From NCBI GenBank assembly GCA_032433765.1, contig JAVIAB010000124.1, positions 80,092,465 through 80,156,464 on the forward strand: a stretch of DNA of 64,000 nt. The letters are read 5' to 3'. Made by a program: the position numbers and the translations under genes. This document shows positions 32,635 to 45,100 of the stretch, piece by piece. The stretch's first letter is position 1. The number at the start of each line of letters is the position of its first letter. The DNA is from Megaustenia siamemsis. Its lineage: Eukaryota; Mollusca; Gastropoda; Stylommatophora; Ariophantidae. The notes beneath the pieces were generated by a model. It was not told where the DNA came from, made no database searches, and saw nothing but the letters and a program-made list of their open reading frames with translations.

Positions 32635-34597
32635 AAGTTCATCTGTTACATTTAAACACAACCACTCGCTGAAAAGTTCATCTGTTACATTTAAACACAA
32701 CCACTCGCTGAAAGTTCATCTGTTACATATAAACACAACCACTCGCAGAAAAGTTCATCTGTTACATATAAACACAACCACTCGCAGAAAAGTTCATCTG
32801 TTACATATAAACACAACCACTCGCTGAAAAGTTCATCTGTTACATATAAACACAACCACTCGCTGAAAGTTCATCTGTTACATATAAACACAACCACTCG
32901 CTGAAAGTTCATCTGTTACATTTAAACACAACCACTCGCAGAAAAGTTCATCTGTTACATATAAACACAACCACTGGCTGAAAAGTTCATCTGTTTTACA
33001 TATAAACACAACCACTCGCTGAAAGTTCATCTGTTACATTTAAACACAACCACTCGCTGAAATGTTCATCTGTTACATATAAACACAACCACTGGCTGAA
33101 AAGTTCATCTGTTACATTTAAACACAACCACTCGCTGAAAGTTCATCTGTTACATATAAACACAACCACTCGCTGAAAGTTCATCTGTTACATATAAACA
33201 CAACCACTCGCTGAAAGTTCATCTGTTACATATAAACACAACCACTCGCTGAAAGTTCATCTGTTACATATAAACACAACCACTCGCTGAAAGTTCATCT
33301 GCTACATATAAACACAACCACTCGCTGAAAGTTCATCTGTTACATATAAACACAACCACTGGCTGAAAAGTTCATCTGTTACATTTAAACACAACCACCG
33401 CTGAAAGTCCATCTGTTACATATAAACACAACCACTCGCTGAAAGTTCATCTGTTACATATAAACACAACCACCGCTGAAAAGTTCATCTGTTACATTTA
33501 AACACAACCACCGCTGAAAAGTTCATCTGTTACATATAAACACAACCACTCGCTGAAAAGTCCATCTGTTACATATAAACACAACCACTCGCTGAAAGTT
33601 CATCTGTTACATATAAACACAACCACCGCTGAAAAGTTCATCTGTTACATTTAAACACAACCACTCGCTGAAATGTTCATCTGTTACATTTAAACACAAC
33701 CACTCGCTGAAAGTTCATCTGTTACATATAAACACAACCACTTGCAGAAAAGTTCATCTGTTACATATAAACACAACCACTCGCAGAAAAGTTCATCTGT
33801 TACATATAAACACAACCACTCGCTGAAAAGTTCATCTGTTACATATAAACACAACCACTCGCTGAAAGTTCATCTGTTACATATAAACACAACCACTCGC
33901 TGAAAGTTCATCTGTTACATTTAAACACAACCACTCGCAGAAAAGTTCATCTGTTACATATAAACACAACCACTGGCTGAAAAGTTCATCTGTTTTACAT
34001 ATAAACACAACCACTCGCTGAAAGTTCATCTGTTACATTTAAACACAACCACTCGCTGAAATGTTCATCTGTTACATATAAACACAACCACTGGCTGAAA
34101 AGTTCATCTGTTACATTTAAACACAACCACTCGCTGAAAGTTCATCTGTTACATATAAACACAACCACTCGCTGAAAGTTCATCTGTTACATATAAACAC
34201 AACCACTCGCTGAAAGTTCATCTGTTACATATAAACACAACCACTCGCTGAAAGTTCATCTGTTACATATAAACACAACCACTCGCTGAAAGTTCATCTG
34301 TTACATATAAACACAACCACTCGCTGAAAGTTCATCTGTTACATATAAACACAACCACTGGCTGAAAAGTTCATCTGTTACATTTAAACACAACCACCGC
34401 TGAAAGTTCATCTGTTACATTTAAACACAACCACCGCTGAAAAGTTCATCTGTTACATATAAACACAACCACTCGCTGAAAAGTCCATCTGTTACATATA
34501 AACACAACCACTCGCTGAAAGTTCATCTGTTACATATAAACACAACCACCGCTGAAAAGTTCATCTGTTACATTTAAACACAACCACCGCTGAAAAG
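32635..34597 (+). repeat. 38/39-bp minisatellite, about 51 units, with a 999-bp internal duplication
   Basis: Units GTTCATCTGTTACATWTAAA plus CACAACCACTCGCTGAAA. Rare markers recur at a fixed distance: CTGTTTTACAT at 32992 and 33991, AATGTTCATC at 33061 and 34060 (both 999 bp). AAAGTCCATCTG at about 33555 and 34478 is 923 bp apart, which fits a later loss of two units. Confidence 0.96.
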
Positions 34598-35847
34598 AGC
34601 CACAGAAATCCAGTTGATAAGAAATGTACCTTCAGCTTGTAGTTTATTGAATCGACATATGTCGGTTTACACACGAACATCTATGGTACCATCATCATCA
34701 TCATCGAGTGCTTTCTCAGCAACGAAGTTTGGCTACCATGGATCGCCATTCTACTCTGTTTCTTGCTTTGATGGTGCAGGCTGTCATAGATTGACTTGTC
34801 CATCTTTTGATGTTACTCGTCCATGTTAGTCTTGGTCTGCCTCTTTTACCTTGTATTTTCCCTTCCAATATTACTTTTAGTAGGCTGTTGTGTCTTTTAA
34901 CGTGCCCCAAAAATGTCATTTGTTTTGTCTTAATTGTATTAGTAGTTCTCTTTTTATTTTCAGTTGTTTTAAAACTTCATCGTTTGTTATCTTTTCTTTC
35001 CATCCAATTCTACCTATTCTTCTACAAATCCACATTTCAAAGGCTTAAATTTTTTGTTGTCTTCTGTCCTATGTCCATGTTTCTGCACTATACGGGAATA
35101 TTGAGAAGATGTAACATTTTGCTATTCTTAGTTTCAGCCATGCTGATATTCGTTTTGTTGTTAGTATATTTTTCATGGCATTAAAATTACTTTTTGTTTA
35201 TTTCAGTTTTGCATTTTCCATCATTGGTTATAGTATGTCCAAGGTAGTTGTAGCTCTGAACTGTCTCCAGATGTATTCCTTGCACTGTGATATTTATTTG
35301 TAGGTCTTGAGAATTGTCTTTGTTTATGATCATATTTTAGTCTTTTTAATATTCATATATAGTCCATATATTTTGCTTGTCATGTTTATCACATTAAACA
35401 ATTGTTGTAGGTCTTTAGCATTTTCTGTTAGTAGAACAGTATCATCAGCATATATTAGTTTATTGATTATCTTTCCATTAATGTTTAGGCCTGACATCTC
35501 AGAGATGTTTTTTAAAGATTTGCTCAGTGTATAGATTGAACAAGCTTGGTGATAGGATGCATCCTTGTCTTACTCCTCATTTTGTGTCCATGGGTGTAGA
35601 GTTCTCCTTGTTATATTTTGTTATTGCTGTTTGCTCCCAGTACAAATTACATATTAGTCGTATGTCTGTGTCGTCTAGATTTATATCCGTTAGGTAGTCT
35701 ATAAGTTGATTATGGTGTATTCTATCGAAAGCTTTGGTGTAGTCTATGAAGCAGGCATATATTTGGTTTGTTTATTTCCGTGTAGTTTTTCAATCAATGT
35801 TCTAATGATAAATATGGCTTCTTTTGTGCCACTGTTTTTTCTCACCT

Positions 35848-37574
35848 CTTCTTTTATCTTTCCTCTGCTGCCGTTGGCGTCGAGGGGAGAAACAATCTGC
35901 GATTCTTTGCTCTTCTGTTGGCCTCTTCTGATGTTATTCCTCCTAATGACTCTAGTATTCCCTTTATCCATCTCTTTCTCGGTCTTCCTCTTAATCTGGC
36001 GTTTTCGTAGCGTTTGTTTATGGCTCTTTGCGTTATTGTTAGTTCTTTTTGTCTTGTTCTGTGGCCGAACTAATTTATCTGTTGTTTCTTTATGTATGCA
36101 TGGCTGGTTCAATTTCGAGTGTCTTCCTCAGGTCAGTGTTTCTTACTCTGTCCCTTAAGCTGTTTCCTGTCATTCTTCTGACACATTTAATTTCGGTGGT
36201 CGTTATCTTTCTTATTTTTCTAGAGTCCAGCGTCCAATTCTGGCACTGATAGCACAGAGCTGTTAGAAAAATGGATTTGTATATTGCCCTTTTTGCTTCC
36301 TTAGTTATTGCTTTGTTTTTCAAAAGTGTTGATACTTGGCCTATAACTTGGTTTGCTTTGTTACACCTTATATATATCTCTGTCTCTTGGTTATTTTCTT
36401 GTGTTATCGTGCTACCCAGATATTTACAATTGTCTACTTGCTTCAAACTCGTATTATCTATTATGATGTTTAGTTTTTCTTTCTTTCTCGCTATTGCCAT
36501 TACTTCGGTTCTGCTTATGTTGATCTTCATGTTGTATTGTTTACAAGTGTTGTTTAGCCTGTTGATATGTTCTTGTAGGTCCTCAGTTGTTTCATGTATC
36601 AGAACTTGGTCGTCTGCAAATAGTATTTCATTTATTTCTTCCTCTCTTCTGTTGTTTTCTGGTACGTATATTTCGTTCACCCAGGGAGACACTGAGAAGA
36701 ACATTGATGAGAGAGGCAAGAGCAGCAGGAATCGGCTCCCTCAATGAGATAGAACTGCTTGCACAGAACAGAGACAGATGGCGAGATTTGATAAAATATC
36801 TTTAAAAGAAAACTGCTAGAACAAAAATTCATATAGGAGAAGGTGTATCTTGGTCTACGCCCTATGGGCCGGTTACGGCTCGAAAGGTCAATAGATAGAT
36901 AGATAGATATTTCGTTCTCTTTTGTGTTATCGCTTGTTATCATCCGTGTTGGTATATTTCCTTTGATTGGGCATGCTAATTTGCATATATTGTCCATATA
37001 TGTGATGAAAAGTAAAGGGGAAAGCACGCAGCCTTGCCTTACCCCGGAGTTAATGGTGAAATGTGTAGAGTAGCCTGCTGAAGATCTTATTGTAGTGCGA
37101 CTATTTGATATAGGCTCTTGCATATCTCTACTAGGTGGTGACTCACTCCGTACAAGGGCAATACGGACCAAAGTTGTTCCCTGTCCACCCTATCGAACGC
37201 CTTTTCATGGTCAATAAAAGCTGTATATAGTGTTTTATTATGCTCTATAGTTTTCTCCGCTAGTTGTTTTATGATAAACAGGGCATCTGTGCAACCTCTG
37301 TTCCTCCTGAAGCCCATCTGAGCATCGCTTAGTTGTGGGTCTATAATTGGTCTCAATCTTTTTTCAACTATCTTGGCATATAACTTCCCTGTGTGGCTTA
37401 ATAGCGATATTCCTCTATATTGGTTGCAGTCTCGTCTGCTGCCCTTCTTTTTCCATATTGGTAATATAATGGACTGTTTCCAATTGTCTGGGACTTGCTG
37501 TTGTATCCATGCAGCGTTGAATATTCTGTGTAGCCATTTACATCTTGCCTCTCCCGCTGCTGTTAGTATTTCTA
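35848..37574 (-). mobile_element. LINE type E inserted in LINE F; itself interrupted
   Basis: Minus-strand RT from EILTAAGEARCKW (37574) through YRGISLLS, MGFRRNRGCTDALFIIKQ, FIDHEKAFDRVDREQL and GVRQGCVLSPLLF to NEILFADDQ (about 36640), KYLGSTITQ, the C-terminus and a purine-rich 3' end at 35848. A type G insertion occupies 36679-36906. No clean TSD could be fixed. Confidence 0.87.
36679..36906 (+). mobile_element. LINE type G 3' fragment inserted in LINE E, 11-bp TSD and GATA tail
   Basis: Flanks ATATTTCGTTC at 36668-36678 and 36907-36917. It encodes PRETLRRTLMREARAAGIGS through RWRDLIKYL stop, the 3' UTR, and ends (ATAG)n. No difference was noticed from the 60374 copy over the shared sequence. 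Confidence 0.93.
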
Positions 37575-38230
37575 CCTGAATCCAAATTTTTGCTCATTTA
37601 ATTCAGTGTTGATTTTATTCTAAATAATTCCCTGTATAACTTTTAGTAAAATTGTTGTTACATGGCTCATTAGCCTTATTGTTCTAAAATCACTGCATTT
37701 AACTGCACCATTCATTTTAGGCAATGCAATGAAAGTTGATGTTTTTAGTTCGTTTGGTATGTATCCTATATGGTATATGTCATTGCATATGTTTGTGATC
37801 ACTTCAATGCCAAACCCTTCTAGAGCCTGTATCGTCTCTACCTGTATATTGTCAGGTCCTGCTGCCTTTCATTTTTTCATTGTTTTTATAGCTTTTTCTA
37901 CTTAAGATTTCATGATTTTATAGTTGTATATACATTTTATGAATGGCTATTTTGTCCCTTTCGTCATGAAACAATTATGTTATATATTCCTGCCATCTAT
38001 CTATTATATCTTTGTTGTCTGTCAGCATTCTTCCCTCTTTGCAAATACATGCAAATACATACATTGTTTCTCTTTAATTTGATGTTGATTTTAATCATTA
38101 TAGGATTGTGGTCTGAATTTATATCTGCTCCAGGGTAGGTTTTGGCTTTCTTGACGCTGTTCCTGAATCTGTCTTTTATCATTATGTAATCTATTTGATT
38201 CCTCTTCCTGTCTCCAGGGCTTTTCCATGT

Positions 38231-39022
38231 TTATAATTTCCTTTTCTCTTGCTCAAAGAAGGTGTTGCATATTATCAGTCTGTTTTCTTCACAAAATTGC
38301 ATTAAACGTTCTCTTCTGTTATTCCTTTTTCCTAAACCATGATTTCCTATAATGGTCTTATATTTACCTTTTCCTACTTTAGCGTTCATGTCAACCATTA
38401 TAATCAAAATGTCTGATGATTTCACTTGTTTCATAACTGTATTTAGATCTTCATAGTATGCCTCTATTTGTTCATCTGTATAGTCTTGAGTAGGTGCGTA
38501 TGTCTGTATTATTTCTATGTCAAATGGCTTTGCCTTCATTTTCAATAGTGTAATCCTATCATTGTATGTCCAGTGGGTATTTATATATTTTTGTAACTCT
38601 CGTTTTATTAGAATGCCTACTCCACTTTGATGTTCTGTTGTGTTTCCTGAATATATAAATGTATATTTATCGTCTTGTATGTATCCACTTTCCTTCCATC
38701 TTGTTTCCGATATGCCTGAAATATCTATGTTTAATCGTTCTGCTTCAACCATAAGATTTTCTAATTTTCCTTGTTGGTATAAGGTCCTAACATTCCATGT
38801 AGCTATTTTTAATTCGTTCTTAAAACAATAGTTAGAATTTCTCTCCAGGGCTTTCTTTGGAGTGTTACGTGATGAGGCTCCAATCTCTTTCACTGTGGTC
38901 GGCCATATTCGTCTTTCGTGTTCTGAATATGCCTCATGTGTACCACACACTTTGCTGTTTTCGTTTTCTGGGCCGTTGATCATTTCTGATTCTTCCGCCC
39001 CATCCACATTCGAGCAGAACAT
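38231..39022 (-). pseudogene. Endonuclease ORF (263 aa) of the type F LINE
   Basis: Apurinic-like endonuclease domain in one open frame: KIATWNVRTLYQQGKLENL (metal-binding Asn), ISETRWKESG (catalytic Glu), GVGILIKREL, EIIQTYAPTQDYTDEQI, VDMNAKVGKG (Asp/Asn pair) and FCEENRLIICNTFFEQ. The final SDH motif is just downstream in another frame (NSDHNPIMI at about 38120). The domain nicks target DNA for target-primed reverse transcription (established for the family). Confidence 0.85.
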
Positions 39023-39100
39023 ACCTGACCGGCGCCATTTTTTGTCGAACCATGTGCTTGCCTATCGAACCGCGAACACACGACACAAAGAAGAATAAAT

Positions 39101-40027
39101 CATATTCCACTTAAATATCGGCAATCACAGTTCATCCACACGTCAGAAGTAAAACATACACCAAACGGGGAATAGCAACACATAATTTCACAACTAGACT
39201 GTCACGTAAATCGTTTAAATATATCAGCAAGAGCCGAATTATACAAACGACTACACGTAGCCGCCATGACATGGTACCATGTATAGAGAAAAAATTGTAA
39301 TGTAAATTATTACCAACATATAGTGGAGGAAAACACCATTTTGTTAATGATTTGGTGTTGTTGTTGTTGTTGTTGTTGCGTTCGCCAGCTTTCAACTCTA
39401 ACGAAGTCCCTAGAGACTAGGAACTGAATTTTTCGTGTTAATCCATTTTTCACTAGCAGCCGTGAGCACAGGGGTCCCTCGCCGCACTGGCAGATAACTC
39501 CGACTTCGGAGGTACTCATATTTTTTTCCGTCGATGAGTAACTAACGTTTCAAGCCGGGCCTCGCTTCTGAGACCAGGGGTGGTTGTCGCAGAGAGAAAT
39601 CAGAAATAAAAATCCCAACCGGGATGTTAATGATTGATAGTAAGTATTCCATTTGAAACAGCACAAGAACTACAAATGATATAAACCACGACACCTTTCA
39701 GGTATCAGTGAAAGAAAAAAGGAGAAGAAGAGTAAGTATTCACATCTTGACAGTCCGGTACTTTAAAAAAAAATATTTGTCCATGTCTGTGCCCTCCAGC
39801 GCCTCAAGTAGAATGTGTGACTTCGTTAGTTGTATAACCTGATGGTTGTTATGTCAAATTTAGTTCATGCTTCATTGATTTCATCTGCCCATCCCTTTCT
39901 GGGATTTATGCTATATTACTTGATGTATTCTTGTCACTTGCTAAGATACTGGTCTGTTGAGATTCATTCTGGTCACGTGTCTTTTGATTTCTTTGTTTAA
40001 TAAAGTCATTAACTGCTGTTATTATCA
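39101..40027. other. Unassigned, with (GTT)n at 39356-39378
   Basis: No gene. A trinucleotide GTT run of about 8 units. 39530-39600 is GC-richer and not recognised. Confidence 0.35.
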
Positions 40028-40343
40028 TCATTGTGTGTCATAACGATTGACGCAGACAATCATGACCTTTCACAATCATCCGTCCACAGTGTATCGTATC
40101 GATTCTGTTGTTGCTTGTTTACCATGCCACAACACGAAACTATCAAATATCTTCTTTATTGACGACCGTGATCTCTCTTTCTTTGTATTTTGTCAGTTGT
40201 AATCAAGTATTCGAACATTCCTCCTTTCAGGTACCAGAAAAATTGTTGATTTTTTTTCCTTCCGATGTTATTTTACCCACCATTTTTCTCAAGATTACTT
40301 TTCTCATTGTGTCCTTTAAAAATTTTGTTAAGAACTTTTCTTT
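40028..40343 (-). mobile_element. LINE 3'-end fragment (type L)
   Basis: TCATCATTGTGTGTCATAAC, CAATCATGACC, CACAGTGTATCGTATCGATT and TTTTGTCAGTTGTAATCAAG match the 63539 element, diverged. Confidence 0.7.
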
Positions 40344-41083
40344 CACTCTTCACTTGGCTTGTCATTATTTGACACAAGCTTACGACCTGTGTACACTCTT
40401 CACTTCGCTTGTCATTATTTGACACATACCTACAACCTGTGTTCATTCTTCACTTCGCTTGTCATTATTTGACACATACCTACAACCTGTGTACACTCTT
40501 CACTTCGCTTGTCATTATTTGACACATACCTACAACCTGTGTTCATTCTTCACTTCGCTTGTCATTATTTGACACAAGCTTACGACCTGTGTACACTCTT
40601 CACTTCGCTTGTCATTATTTGACACATACCTACAACCTGTGTTCATTCTTCACTTCGCTTGTCATTATTTGACACATACCTACAACCTGTGTACACTCTT
40701 CACTTCGCTTGTCATTATTTGACACATACCTACAACCTGTGTACACTCTTCACTTCGCTTGTCATTATTTGACACATACCTACAGCCTGTGTACACTCTT
40801 CACTTCGCTTGTCATTATTTGACACATACCTACAACCTGTGTACACTCTTCACTTCGCTTGTCATTATTTGACACATGCCTACAACCTGTGTACACTCTT
40901 CACTTCGCTTGTCATTATTTGACACATACCTACAACCTGTGTTCATTCTTCACTTCGCTTGTCATTATTTGACACATACCTGCAACATGTGTACACTCTT
41001 TACTTGGCTTGTCATTATTTGACACATACCTACAACCTGTGTTCACTCTTCACTTCGCTTGTCATTATTTGACACATGCCAAC
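40344..41083 (+). repeat. 50-bp minisatellite, about 15 units, adjoining a LINE remnant
   Basis: CACTTCGCTTGTCATTATTT plus GACACATACCTACAACCTGT at 50-bp spacing. Variants AAGCTTACGACC (40375 and 40575) and GTTCATT/GTACACT alternate. The first unit merges with the LINE remnant on its left. Confidence 0.95.
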
Positions 41084-41464
41084 GACCTCCCCTCTGTGAG
41101 ACACTGGTAGCACAATGTGGCTACGACAAATGTTTCTATCATCTCTTTCATGTTGCTCATTCAGCTGCTTTAACAACGGTACTTGCAAGTTTTACTGGAT
41201 TTGTTTTAATGTTCATGGTTTCTGTCTCAATATCTAACTTTTCGTCATGGGTAAAGATACATATAAAATACTTCTACTCACTTACGTTTTATAGAATCGT
41301 GCCGTTGTTAGAATACTAATATTGTATATTGGATTACGACTTAGTTACCTGCTATTCAAACACTAATGGAGCATAGTTCAAGTCAGGATGCCCTGACAAT
41401 TACTGTGGCTCGCTTGTTATGCACACTTACAAACTTATCTTCAAAGTACGTTTGTTGATATCTG
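41084..41464. other. 3' flank of receptor B
   Basis: Expected 3' UTR of receptor B (minus strand). No canonical poly(A) signal was found next to the stop. Confidence 0.35.
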
Positions 41465-42100
41465 TTAGTGACTGCTATCTTTAGTACGTTCACCCTTATA
41501 AGAAAGCCAACACTTTGTCTTAACACAGTCCAGGAACACTTGTTTATATTTACTGCTCATGAAATAATAAACAAAAATATTTCCCGCCGAATTTGTTGAT
41601 TCTAAAATGATCCCCAACCCGATGAACATATTATTGGTGTTTTTTAGTTTCCCGTCAACGGAGAGTTCTGGTAACATGGCCTTGGCTATGAAGGAGATAG
41701 AGACGGGGATGAAGCAGGCAATGAAGAGGGTTGAGATCACAACCACCATTTTGACAACCCTCTGGTCTCTGTTGGAGACTTTCTCACTTTGTGAAGTGGT
41801 TGTTGATTTACTCCTCCAATTTGTTTGTCTTTTTAGTTTGATAACCAAGACAGCAGTACAGATAACGATGGTAATAAATGCTGTAAATGGGATAAACACG
41901 TTGTTAAATGCGAACGATCCTCTCTGAATACTGGCGCGATTTGCTCTTGAGACCAGTGCTAGGAGACTTCTGTTCTTGGAAAGAACAAACACCATTTCTA
42001 GTTTGTTGGCGAAATAAACTGGGGCAGCGCTTGCCAGTAGTAGAACATACATGCACACGATGATGATGGTAACTCTCTTGGAGGTGAAGATACCTTTTAC
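41465..42100 (-). CDS. Receptor B exon 3 (TM4-TM7, C-tail)
   Basis: 636 nt on the minus strand, acceptor ...attttctcag|GTAAAA, stop TAA at 41467-41465. It encodes VKGIFTSKR, TM4, ECL2 with sequon NRS, TM5, ICL3 SQSEKVSNRDQR, TM6 CFIPVS, TM7 AGNIFVYY and a C-tail about 10 residues longer than in A, ending in a Ser/Lys-rich stretch. No internal stop. Confidence 0.87.
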   Translation of the reverse strand, partial: VKGIFTSKRVTIIIVCMYVLLLASAAPVYFANKLEMVFVLSKNRSLLALVSRANRASIQRGSFAFNNVFIPFTAFITIVICTAVLVIKLKRQTNWRSKSTTTSQSEKVSNRDQRVVKMVVVISTLFIACFIPVSISFIAKAMLPELSVDGKLKNTNNMFIGLGIILESTNSAGNIFVYYFMSSKYKQVFLDCVKTKCWLSYKGERTKDSSH

Positions 42101-45100
42101 CTGAGAAAATGTAAGATCAAAACCTGTCGTTGGTATTTAACTTAGATGGACTTAATTATGCAAGCATTTTTGTTTACGTAAGTGTGTGTTTGTGCATGTT
42201 TTTATTTATGTATGTGCATTTTGTGTGTTTACGTGAAGACATGCACGTATGTATGTATGGACGTATGGTTATATCCATATAAGTATTGTATGAATATGTA
42301 TAAAGTAACATAATAATTACAGACAGATATGAAAAGAGATAATGTAGACGACAGGAGCAGGGGATAATTTACACCATGACAGTGAAGTATAATAGAACGT
42401 CATTACAAATAATCATTCTACTGACAGAAGAATGTCCGAGGACAAAACCATGTAGCTACTGACTGAAAAATATCCAAGGACATCACAGTATAGCTAGTGA
42501 TTGGAAAATTTCCAAAGACATGAGTGTATAGCTAGCAGTTGATTGGAGATTGTTGAGATTATTGAGATACATGACCGTCTAGCTAGCTATTGACTGGAGA
42601 TTGTTGAGACACATAACCGTCTAGCTAGCTATTGACTGGAGATTGTTGAGATACATGACCGTCTAGCTAGCTATTGACTGGAGATTATTGAGATACATGA
42701 CCATCTAGCTAGCTATTGACTGGAGATTGTTGAGATACATGACCATCTAGCTAGCTATTGACCGGAGATTGTTGAGATACATGACCATCTAGCTATCTAT
42801 TGACTGGAGATTGTTGAGATACATGATCGTCTAGCTAGCTATTGACTGGAGATTGTTGAGATACATGACCGTCTAGCTAGCTATTGACTGAAGATTGTTG
42901 AGATACATGACCGTCTAGCTAGCTATTGACTGGAGATTGTTGAGATACATGACCGTCTAGCTAGCTATTGACTGGAGATTGTTGAGATACATGACCGTCC
43001 AGCTAGCTATTGACTGGAGATTGTTGAGATACATGACCGCCCAGCTAGCTATTGACTGGAGATTGTTGAGATACACGACCATCTAGCTAGCTATTGACTG
43101 AAGATTGTTGAGATACATGACCATCTAGCTAGCTATTGATGGAGATTGTTGAGATACATGACTGTCTAGATAGCTATTGACTGGAGATTGTTGAGATACA
43201 TGACCGTCTAGCTAGCTATTGACTGGAGATTGTTGAGATATATGACCGTCTAGCTAGCTATTGGCTGGAGATTGTTGAGATATATGACCATCTAGCTAGC
43301 TATTGATTGGAGATTGTTGAGATATATGACCATCTAGCTAGCTATTGACTGGAGATTGTTGAGATATATGAACATCTAGCAAGCTATTGACTGGAGATTG
43401 TTGAGATATATGACCATCTAGCTAGCTATTGACTGGAGATTGTTGAGATACATGACCGTCTAGCTAGCTATTGACTGAAGATTGATGAGATAAATGACCG
43501 CCTAGCTAGCTATTGACTGGAGATTGTTGAGATATATGACCATCTAGCTAGCTATTGCCTGAAGATTGTTGAGATACATGACCGTCTAGCTAGCTATTGA
43601 CTGAAGATTGATGAGATAAATGACCGCCTAGCTAGCTATTGACTGAAGATTGTTGAGATACATGACCGTCTAGCTAGCTATTGACTGGAGATTGTTGAGA
43701 TACATGACCGTCTAGCTAGCTATTGACTGAAGATTGATGAGATAAATGACCGCCTAGCTAGCTATTGACTGAAGATTGTTGAGATAAATGACCGCCTAGC
43801 TAGCTATTGACTGAAGATTGTTGAGATACATGACCGTCTAGCTAGCTATTGACTGAAAATTGTTGAGATAAATGACCGTCTAGCTAGCTATTGACTGAAG
43901 ATTGATGAGATAAATGACCGCCTAGCTAGCTATTGACTGGAGATTGATGAGATACATGACCATCTAGCTAGCTATTGACTGAAGATTGTTGAGATACATG
44001 ACCATCTAGCAAGCTATTGACTGGAGTTTCTGTTATATTCTATTGTACCTTCTAGCCGAAGACCTCACAATGGGACAGACATTATAAACTCTCTCTGCTC
44101 GGTGACCTCGCTAATAAATATCAGAAATTCCATATCACCGGCGTTTTTATTCTCATCACACGTCTCTGGTCTGAGCGAATCTCTCATCCTCGGTAAGGGA
44201 GTTAATGTCTGTTGTTATTGCCTCTCATCTCAGTATTGCTTTTCGTTTCTCTGTGTCGTTCTCTTTACCTTTACCTTCTCGTTCCCTTTTCAAGGATTTT
44301 TATTTATTTATTTTTTGTTGCAACTCCTACGGTATATAAATTACTGTAGCACTATAGTCCTTAAGACTTATAGCTGGCTCCACCAAAACGTGTATGTCCA
44401 TGATGCAGAAAGATAAACACCGACTAGGTTAACAAAGGAGTCTCGGTGGCTGAGTGGTTAGTGTGCTCGGTGGCTGAGTGGTTAGTGTGCTCGGTGGCTG
44501 AGTGGTTAGTGTGCTCGGTGGCTGAGTGGTTAGTGTGCTCGGTGGCTGAGTGGTTAGTGTGCTCGGTGGCTGAGTGGTTAGTGTGCTCGGTGGCTGAGTG
44601 GTTAGTGTGCTCGGTGGCTGAGTGGTTAGTGTGCTCGGTGGTTGAGTGGTTAGTGTGCTCGGTTGCGGAGTGGTTAGTGTGCTCGGTGGCTGAGTGGTTT
44701 AGTGTTCCGTGGCTGAGTGGTTAGTGTGCTCGGTGGCTGAGTGGTTAGTGTGCCTGGTGGTTAGTGTGCTCGGTGGCTGAGTGGTTAGTGTGCTCGGTGG
44801 CTGAGTGGTTAGTGTGCTCGGTGGCTGAGTGGTTAGTGTGCTCGGTGGCTGAGTGGTTAGTGTGCACGCTTTCTGGTCAGAAGTGTCCGGGTTCGATCCT
44901 CAGAAGTGGTGGTTTTGTTTCGGTCCGACATAATTCTGGCTTCAGTCCCACATAGTTCTGGCTTCAGTCCCACATAGTTCTTACTTCAGTCCCACATAGT
45001 TTTGGCTTCAGTCCCACATAGTTCTGGCTTCAGTCCCACATAGTTCTGGCTTCAGTCAGCTTCTAAAAGTAGAAACAATATATTTTTCTGGGAAGTAAAG

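Larger units (their letters stand above)
34687..39100 (-). mobile_element. LINE type F host copy, split by a nested LINE (parts 34687-35847 and 37575-39100)
   Basis: 5' part (39100-37575): complete endonuclease and the start of RT, breaking off after NTELNEQKFGFR. 3' part (35847-34687): resumes RKNSGTKEAIFIIRTLIEKL, then FIDYTKAFDRIHH, ROCILSP-like block, IYADDTVL (about 35455), the C-terminus KIQGKRGRPRLTW, and an ATCATCATCATC tail. The reading resumes at the same protein position, showing one element interrupted by a second. Together about 2.7 kb. Confidence 0.88.

Noticed and set aside
44442..44864. ORF with repeated AEWLVCSV
   Set aside because: 24 bp is a multiple of 3 and stop-free, so the frame is trivial; the interest is the A-box content, not coding.
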